A DNA stretch of 64,000 bases, from NCBI GenBank assembly GCA_944326815.1, contig CALVFI010000006.1, forward strand, positions 33,118 through 97,117. The letters run 5' to 3'. Origin of the DNA: an uncultured Rikenellaceae bacterium. GTDB lineage: Bacteria; Bacteroidota; Bacteroidia; Bacteroidales; Rikenellaceae. A program made the position numbers and the translations under genes. The notes beneath the pieces were generated by a model that worked only from the letters and a program-made list of their open reading frames with translations, searched no databases and had not been told where the DNA came from. Of the stretch, positions 59,725 through 64,000 are shown piece by piece (the stretch's first letter is position 1; the number at the start of each line of letters is the position of its first letter).

Positions 59725-60723
59725 ATGGAATTTCTAACGAATGAAAAACTTACGATCGTCGGCGCAGCCGGTATGATCGGTTCGAACATGGTGCAGACTG
59801 CCATCATGATGAAGCTTACGCCCAACATTTGTGCATACGATCCTTTTGCACCAGCCCTCGAGGGTATGGCAGAAGAGATGCTCCAAAGTGGATTCGACGG
59901 TATTAATCTGACCTACACTAGCGATATCGCCGAGGCACTCAAAGACGCAAAATATGTCGTCTCTTCCGGCGGTGCAGCCCGCAAAGCCGGCATGACACGT
60001 GAAGACCTGCTGAAAGGAAACGCCGAGATTGCGGCTCAATTTGGCAAGGACCTCCGCACCTATTGCCCTGATGTAAAACATGTTGTGGTTATTTTCAATC
60101 CGGCCGATATTACGGGACTTATCATTCAGCTTTATTCGGGACTGAAACCCGGTCAGGTAACCACATTGGCTGCCTTGGACAGCACACGTCTGCGTGTCGC
60201 TTTGGCACAACACTTCGGTATCGCACCGGACAAGGTGACGGGGGCCCGCACCTACGGTGGCCACGGTGAGCAGATGGCTGTTTTCGCCTCTACCGCCATG
60301 GTCGATGGCAAACCGCTCTCTGAGTTGCTCGGTACATCGGCACTGACCCTCGAACAGTGGCACGAACTGCAACAGAAGGTGATCCAGGGCGGTAAGCGTA
60401 TTATCGAATTGCGCGGACGTTCCTCGTTCCAGTCTCCGGCCTATCTGTCGATCGAAATGATCCGTGCAGCCATGGGCGGTGAGCCCTTCCGTTGGCCGGC
60501 CGGCATTTATGTGGATAATGACAAGTTCAGCCATATCATGATGGCCATGGAGACCGTGATCGGCAAGGACGGCGCTGCCTACAAGGAGGTGAAGGGTACT
60601 GCCGAAGAGATGAAGACGCTTGAGGAGAGCTATCAGCATCTTACCAAACTGCGCGATGAGGTGATCGCTATGGGAATCATTCCTCCCGTAGCCGAATGGA
60701 GCAAGATCAACAAGAATCTGTAA
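59725..60723 (+). CDS. mdh: Malate dehydrogenase (lactate/malate dehydrogenase family)
   Basis: NAD-dependent enzyme interconverting malate and oxaloacetate. The 332 residues start MEFLTNEKLTIVGAAGMIGSN. The Rossmann motif is near residue 10, the substrate Arg in AARKAGMTRED near 85, the NPADI motif near 130 and the catalytic His in TYGGHGEQM near 182. The ATG at 59725 is set by the promoter and by the Rossmann fold beginning right after it. A terminator follows. Lactate specificity is less likely but not excluded. Confidence 0.92.
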   Translation: MEFLTNEKLTIVGAAGMIGSNMVQTAIMMKLTPNICAYDPFAPALEGMAEEMLQSGFDGINLTYTSDIAEALKDAKYVVSSGGAARKAGMTREDLLKGNAEIAAQFGKDLRTYCPDVKHVVVIFNPADITGLIIQLYSGLKPGQVTTLAALDSTRLRVALAQHFGIAPDKVTGARTYGGHGEQMAVFASTAMVDGKPLSELLGTSALTLEQWHELQQKVIQGGKRIIELRGRSSFQSPAYLSIEMIRAAMGGEPFRWPAGIYVDNDKFSHIMMAMETVIGKDGAAYKEVKGTAEEMKTLEESYQHLTKLRDEVIAMGIIPPVAEWSKINKNL

Positions 60724-60755
60724 TAGCGCGGGACGTACCTGCATGATATTATGGG

Positions 60756-60783
60756 CCGTCCGGAAACCCGGGCGGTTTTTTTT
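60756..60783 (+). terminator. Rho-independent terminator of mdh
   Basis: CCGTCCGG (60756-60763) pairs with CCGGGCGG (60768-60775) with one G-U, then a run of eight T. Confidence 0.9.
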
Positions 60784-60799
60784 ATTGCTCGAGGTGCGA

Positions 60800-60807
60800 T
60801 ACTTTTG
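60800..60807 (+). promoter_or_regulatory. -7 element of the copper ATPase promoter
   Basis: TACTTTTG. The transcript would start near 60814, which makes the first in-frame ATG (60816) almost leaderless and favours the ATG at 60876. Confidence 0.5.
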
Positions 60808-60875
60808 TAGGGAATATGTATATTCGCCTCGTTCTGTTCGACAAGATGGGACAAAACGATTTATGGAGAGTGATC

Positions 60876-63122
60876 ATGACAAATTATAAAACAGCAATTT
60901 ATCCCGTTACCGGCATGTCTTGTGCCATGTGTGCAGCGGCAGTCGAAGAGGTAGCCCGACAGCAACCCGGCGTAGTGGAAGCGAATGTGAATTTCGCTGC
61001 GGCAACACTCGACATACAATATGATCCGGCTCGTTTCTCCGTGCAGATGCTTCAGAAAGCCGTCGAAGAGGCCGGATACGGGCTAATCGTCGATGAAGAG
61101 AATCCGGCAGAGGCACAGGAGCGGGAAATGCGACGCGAGTATCGCTCGATGTTGCGCCGTACGGTCGTCGCCTGGGTATGTATTTTACCGTTGGCTGCCA
61201 TAGGCATGCATTGGGTGCACCCTCCTTATGCCAACGGGATCATGGCTTCTCTGGCGCTGGTTATCTTGCTCTATTCGGGACGCTCGTTTTACATCAATGC
61301 CTGGAAACAGGCGCGCCATGGACGTGCCAACATGGATACGCTCGTCACCCTGAGTACGGCGATTGCCTTTCTGTTCAGTCTTTTTACTGCTCTGTGGCCC
61401 GAGTTCTGGGTTGACCGGGGCCTTGAGGCTCATGTCTATTTCGAGGCCTCCGGAATGATTATTGCTTTTGTTTTACTCGGCAAACTGCTCGAAACACGTG
61501 CCAAGAGAAGTACCTCGGCTGCCATTCGCGGGCTTATGGGCCTGCAGCCCAAAACGGCTCGCGTATTACGCGATGGCATTGAAACTGAAGTGCCTCTTGC
61601 TGCATTACAACCGCGCGATTTAGTCAATATACGGCCAGGCGAAAAGATTCCGGTAGATGGAGTGGTGGAGGCAGGCAACTCTTATGTGGACGAGAGTATG
61701 ATTACAGGCGAGCCTGTGCCCGTAGCACGTCAGGCGGGCGATCAGGTATTGGCCGGGACCATTAACCAAAAAGGGCAACTCACTGTACGGATCACCCAAG
61801 TCGGAAGTACGACATTCCTCGTTCAGATTGTCCGGATGGTACAGCAGGCACAAGGGAGTAAGGCTCCGGTACAGCGCATTGCCGATCGGATTGCCGGAAT
61901 TTTCGTCCCTGTCATACTGTCTATCTCTGCATTAACTTTTCTTCTTTGGTTGATTGTCGGAGGAAGCACGTATTTCTTTTACGCCTTGCAGTCCGCTATC
62001 TCGGTATTGGTTATTGCCTGTCCATGTGCCTTGGGTCTTGCCACTCCGACGGCACTCATGGTCGGGATCGGCAAGGCGGCTCGCAACCACATTCTTATCA
62101 AAGACGCGACTGCGTTGGAGACGATGTGCAGAATCAATTGCGTAGCACTTGATAAAACCGGAACACTTACCGAAGGTCAACCGAAAGTGAGTGGCCATTG
62201 GTTTGCTCCCGGCATGAATTTTCAACGCAAGCAACTGCTCGCCGAAGCTGAATCACGAAGTGAGCATCCGCTGGCCGAGGCTCTTGCTTTATGGCTTCAG
62301 GAAAAATGCCACAGAGAAAACTCAGCCTCCTTATCCTCCCAAGAGACACAATCTCTCGACTCGTTCCAAAGCATCACGGGACAAGGCATTCGGTTTTCGT
62401 CGAATGTAGATCACTATTGGGCCGGGAATCGACAGATGGCCGAAGAACAAGCAATCGTCTTACCTGCCGAAGCCAAACGTCTGCTTTCCATATGGCAATC
62501 CGAAGGCCGAAGCATTGTTTATTTTGGAATGGAAAGCGAACTATTGGCGGTATTTGCACTTTCTGATTCCATTAAATCCACGTCGCCTGAAGCAGTGATG
62601 CGGCTGCAGCAAGCAGGAATTGAGGTTGTCATGCTTACGGGAGATAATGTAGAGAGTGCTTCTGCAATCGCACGCAGTCTTGGTATTCAGCGTTTTTATG
62701 CAGGAGTCCTGCCTTCAGACAAGGAACAATACATCATACGATTGCAAGATGAAGGGAAAACAGTAGCCATGGTTGGTGACGGCATCAACGACAGTCAGGC
62801 GCTCGCCCGGGCTGATGTGAGTATTGCCATGGGCAAGGGGACGGATATTGCCATGGATGTTGCCATGGTCACACTTATCACCAATGACTTGTTGCTGCTT
62901 CCACGTGCATTCATGCTTTCAAACCAAACTGTCCGATTGATTCGCGAGAATCTGTTCTGGGCTTTTATTTACAACATCATCGGCATTCCGATTGCTGCCG
63001 GGGTTCTTTATCCATTCATGGGGCTGTTGATGAATCCGATGATTGCCAGTGCTGCGATGGCATTCAGTTCCGTTTCTGTGGTGCTGAACAGTTTGCGGCT
63101 TCAATGGAAAAAATCGAACTAA
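60876..63122 (+). CDS. Copper-type P1B ATPase (CopA family)
   Basis: Inner-membrane exporter of Cu(I) (or Ag). The 748 residues (from ATG 60876) hold one N-terminal HMA domain with GMSCAMCAAAVE near residue 14, then eight TM helices. The metal-binding CPC is in ACPCALGLATP near 380, the phosphorylation site in DKTGTLT near 426, SEHPLAEA near 465 and GDGINDSQALA near 633. CPC plus the HP motif define the Cu+ subgroup. Starting at 60816 would add 20 non-HMA residues. A small HMA protein gene follows after 12 nt. Confidence 0.93.
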   Translation: MTNYKTAIYPVTGMSCAMCAAAVEEVARQQPGVVEANVNFAAATLDIQYDPARFSVQMLQKAVEEAGYGLIVDEENPAEAQEREMRREYRSMLRRTVVAWVCILPLAAIGMHWVHPPYANGIMASLALVILLYSGRSFYINAWKQARHGRANMDTLVTLSTAIAFLFSLFTALWPEFWVDRGLEAHVYFEASGMIIAFVLLGKLLETRAKRSTSAAIRGLMGLQPKTARVLRDGIETEVPLAALQPRDLVNIRPGEKIPVDGVVEAGNSYVDESMITGEPVPVARQAGDQVLAGTINQKGQLTVRITQVGSTTFLVQIVRMVQQAQGSKAPVQRIADRIAGIFVPVILSISALTFLLWLIVGGSTYFFYALQSAISVLVIACPCALGLATPTALMVGIGKAARNHILIKDATALETMCRINCVALDKTGTLTEGQPKVSGHWFAPGMNFQRKQLLAEAESRSEHPLAEALALWLQEKCHRENSASLSSQETQSLDSFQSITGQGIRFSSNVDHYWAGNRQMAEEQAIVLPAEAKRLLSIWQSEGRSIVYFGMESELLAVFALSDSIKSTSPEAVMRLQQAGIEVVMLTGDNVESASAIARSLGIQRFYAGVLPSDKEQYIIRLQDEGKTVAMVGDGINDSQALARADVSIAMGKGTDIAMDVAMVTLITNDLLLLPRAFMLSNQTVRLIRENLFWAFIYNIIGIPIAAGVLYPFMGLLMNPMIASAAMAFSSVSVVLNSLRLQWKKSN

Positions 63123-63134
63123 AAACAGAAGAAT

Positions 63135-63338
63135 ATGAGTACTATGAAATTTTTAACCACCGCTAAATGTATGGGATGTGTGGCAAATATCAACAAACAG
63201 ATGGAAAAAATTCTGCATGAAGGTGAATGGACCATGGACCTTGCAACGAAAGAATTGACAGTGACGGCCGGAATCGAGCCTCAGAAAGTGATTGAGGCGG
63301 TACGTGCGGCTGGCCTGCAGGCTACGCAGATTCTGTAG
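63135..63338 (+). CDS. Small heavy-metal-associated domain protein (metallochaperone)
   Basis: 67 residues forming a single HMA-like fold with the metal-binding CMGC motif near residue 12 (KCMGCVANIN) and the ending VRAAGLQATQIL. It probably delivers Cu(I) to the adjacent ATPase or buffers it. The ATPase gene ends 12 nt upstream, so the two are co-transcribed. A classic CopZ has CxxC in GMTCxxC form; here the residue before the motif is Lys. Confidence 0.85.
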   Translation: MSTMKFLTTAKCMGCVANINKQMEKILHEGEWTMDLATKELTVTAGIEPQKVIEAVRAAGLQATQIL

Positions 63339-63508
63339 AGGTTTTTTAGGCTGGGATAGAGGTACTATTGTTTAAAAAGCTAGAGATGCTGAAAAAAAAC
63401 AGAAAATTTCCGGTCAGCTATTGCAGATTCAAAATTTTGTCGTACTTTTGTGACGCTTAACCGGGATACGATCAGAAACGACAGGTTGGCAAAGTTCCAA
63501 AACGTACT

Positions 63509-63581
63509 GCGGAAATAGCTCAGTTGGTAGAGCACAACCTTGCCAAGGTTGGGGTCGCGAGTTCGAGTCTCGTTTTCCGCT
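63509..63581 (+). tRNA. tRNA-Gly (anticodon GCC)
   Basis: 73-nt cloverleaf. The acceptor is GCGGAAA/TTTCCGC, anticodon stem CAACC/GGTTG with loop TTGCCAA (anticodon GCC), and T-arm GCGAG TTCGAGT CTCGT. CCA is not encoded. An integrase gene begins 285 nt downstream. Confidence 0.97.
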
Positions 63582-63615
63582 CTAACTCTCAGACAATGAG
63601 AGACAAAACGACGAC

Positions 63616-63652
63616 AAAAAAGCCCTTAAAACACTGTTTTAAGGGCTTTTTT
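63616..63652 (+). terminator. Strong hairpin terminator after tRNA-Gly
   Basis: AGCCCTTAAAAC (63621-63632) pairs with GTTTTAAGGGCT (63636-63647) between A-run and T-run flanks, so it may work in both directions. Confidence 0.85.
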
Positions 63653-63719
63653 GTATAGTCGACTAAGACAAACAGGTACAGAAAAAGGCCAATTTGCGAC
63701 AAGGTTTTTGTGCCAAAGT

Positions 63720-63754
63720 GTACCACCTGCCAAAATTAACCTAAAAGGTGGTAC
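63720..63754. repeat. 9-bp inverted repeat upstream of the second integrase
   Basis: GTACCACCT (63720-63728) and AGGTGGTAC (63746-63754) are perfect complements. It lies between tRNA-Gly and the integrase and may be part of an attachment or regulatory region. Confidence 0.6.
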
Positions 63755-63839
63755 AGTTTCCCGAAAAAATGTCGCGTATTGTCTTGATAATAACGCAATT
63801 TGTCCCCTCAAAAATCAGAACGGTTTACTTGCAAAACAG

Positions 63840-63847
63840 TAACTTTG
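63840..63847 (+). promoter_or_regulatory. -7 element of the second integrase promoter
   Basis: TAACTTTG, 19 nt before the ATG at 63867. Confidence 0.5.
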
Positions 63848-63866
63848 TACTCAAAAATAAACCGTT

Positions 63867-64000
63867 ATGAAAAGCACTTTTAAGATTCTTTTCTTCATTC
63901 GAAAAGACAAAATCAATGCAGAGGGGAAGTCGGTCATTTACGTTCGTCTGACCATCAACGGATCCGCTTGCCAGTTCAGCACCAAAAACGAAGTGAGCGT
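63867..64000 (+). CDS. Tyrosine recombinase N-terminus (continues beyond window)
   Basis: The 44 visible residues begin MKSTFKILFFIRKDK and continue with VIYVRLTINGSACQFSTK, the arm-binding beta-sheet domain of Bacteroidota conjugative-element integrases. Catalytic residues lie beyond the window. Its position just downstream of tRNA-Gly suggests a second integrative element to the right. It is not closely similar to the intact integrase at 57.6-58.9 kb in the part visible. Confidence 0.85.
   Translation, partial: MKSTFKILFFIRKDKINAEGKSVIYVRLTINGSACQFSTKNEVS

Overview
The window is a chromosomal segment of a Bacteroidota bacterium, most likely order Bacteroidales and plausibly Alistipes (Rikenellaceae). 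The genus is inferred from gene content only. Many genes and tRNAs are preceded by the Bacteroidota promoter pattern (TTTG near -33, TAnnTTTG near -7). Gene order (tig-clpP-clpX; rpmB-rpmG-DUF4295-ftsY-rimO; coiled-coil protein-zapA-6S-like RNA-rny) and family-restricted proteins (DUF4295, DUF3127, VirE_N/primase, NUMOD3) point the same way.

From 1 to 46 kb the window is mainly core genome. It holds the trigger factor/ClpPX proteostasis operon, tRNA-Leu, a glycosyltransferase with dihydroorotase, an FAD-dependent dehydrogenase, and a small phage-like patch (lone terminase, small unknown gene, divergent LexA/S24-type regulator). Next come pyrD, cinA, the ribosomal protein/SRP-receptor/RimO operon, and the ZapA-6S-RNase Y region. 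After these lie an FKBP lipoprotein, an arginase-family gene with nhaA, pdxB, a cyclophilin with a DUF3127 protein, an esterase, DoxX and an ABC-F protein. A complete tripartite efflux operon (ATPase, two MacB-type permeases, adaptor, TolC) and a discoidin-GH2 glycosidase follow. The core part ends with a full glycerol/glycerol-3-phosphate cluster (glpA-glpB-glpC-glpK-glpF, an outer-membrane protein and a DeoR/GlpR regulator).

From about 45.4 to 59.2 kb the window is accessory DNA between tRNA-Asn and tRNA-Thr. A broken large serine recombinase is fused to the first codons of a lost tyrosine integrase. Next to it is a 12.3-kb island bounded by a perfect 76-bp direct repeat that covers the 3' half of tRNA-Thr. 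The island carries a replication-like module (RecA-like ATPase, VirE_N/PriCT primase-like protein), a NUMOD3 peptide, an HTH-methyltransferase, a 1464-residue coiled-coil/leucine-rich-repeat lipoprotein, a small serine recombinase, a DUF2693-type protein, an XRE regulator and a tyrosine integrase. No relaxase, capsid or portal gene is visible in it.

The most interesting spot is the 410-bp gap between the serine recombinase and the giant lipoprotein. It holds a promoter facing the lipoprotein, a predicted leader of roughly 295 nt, and two sets of inverted repeats, one flanking the promoter and one inside the leader. This suggests, without proving it, a phase-variable or RNA-controlled surface protein carried on an integrative element.

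From 59.2 to 64 kb come core genes (malate dehydrogenase, copper-type P1B ATPase and a small metallochaperone), tRNA-Gly, and the start of another tyrosine integrase that probably marks a second integrative element continuing beyond the window.
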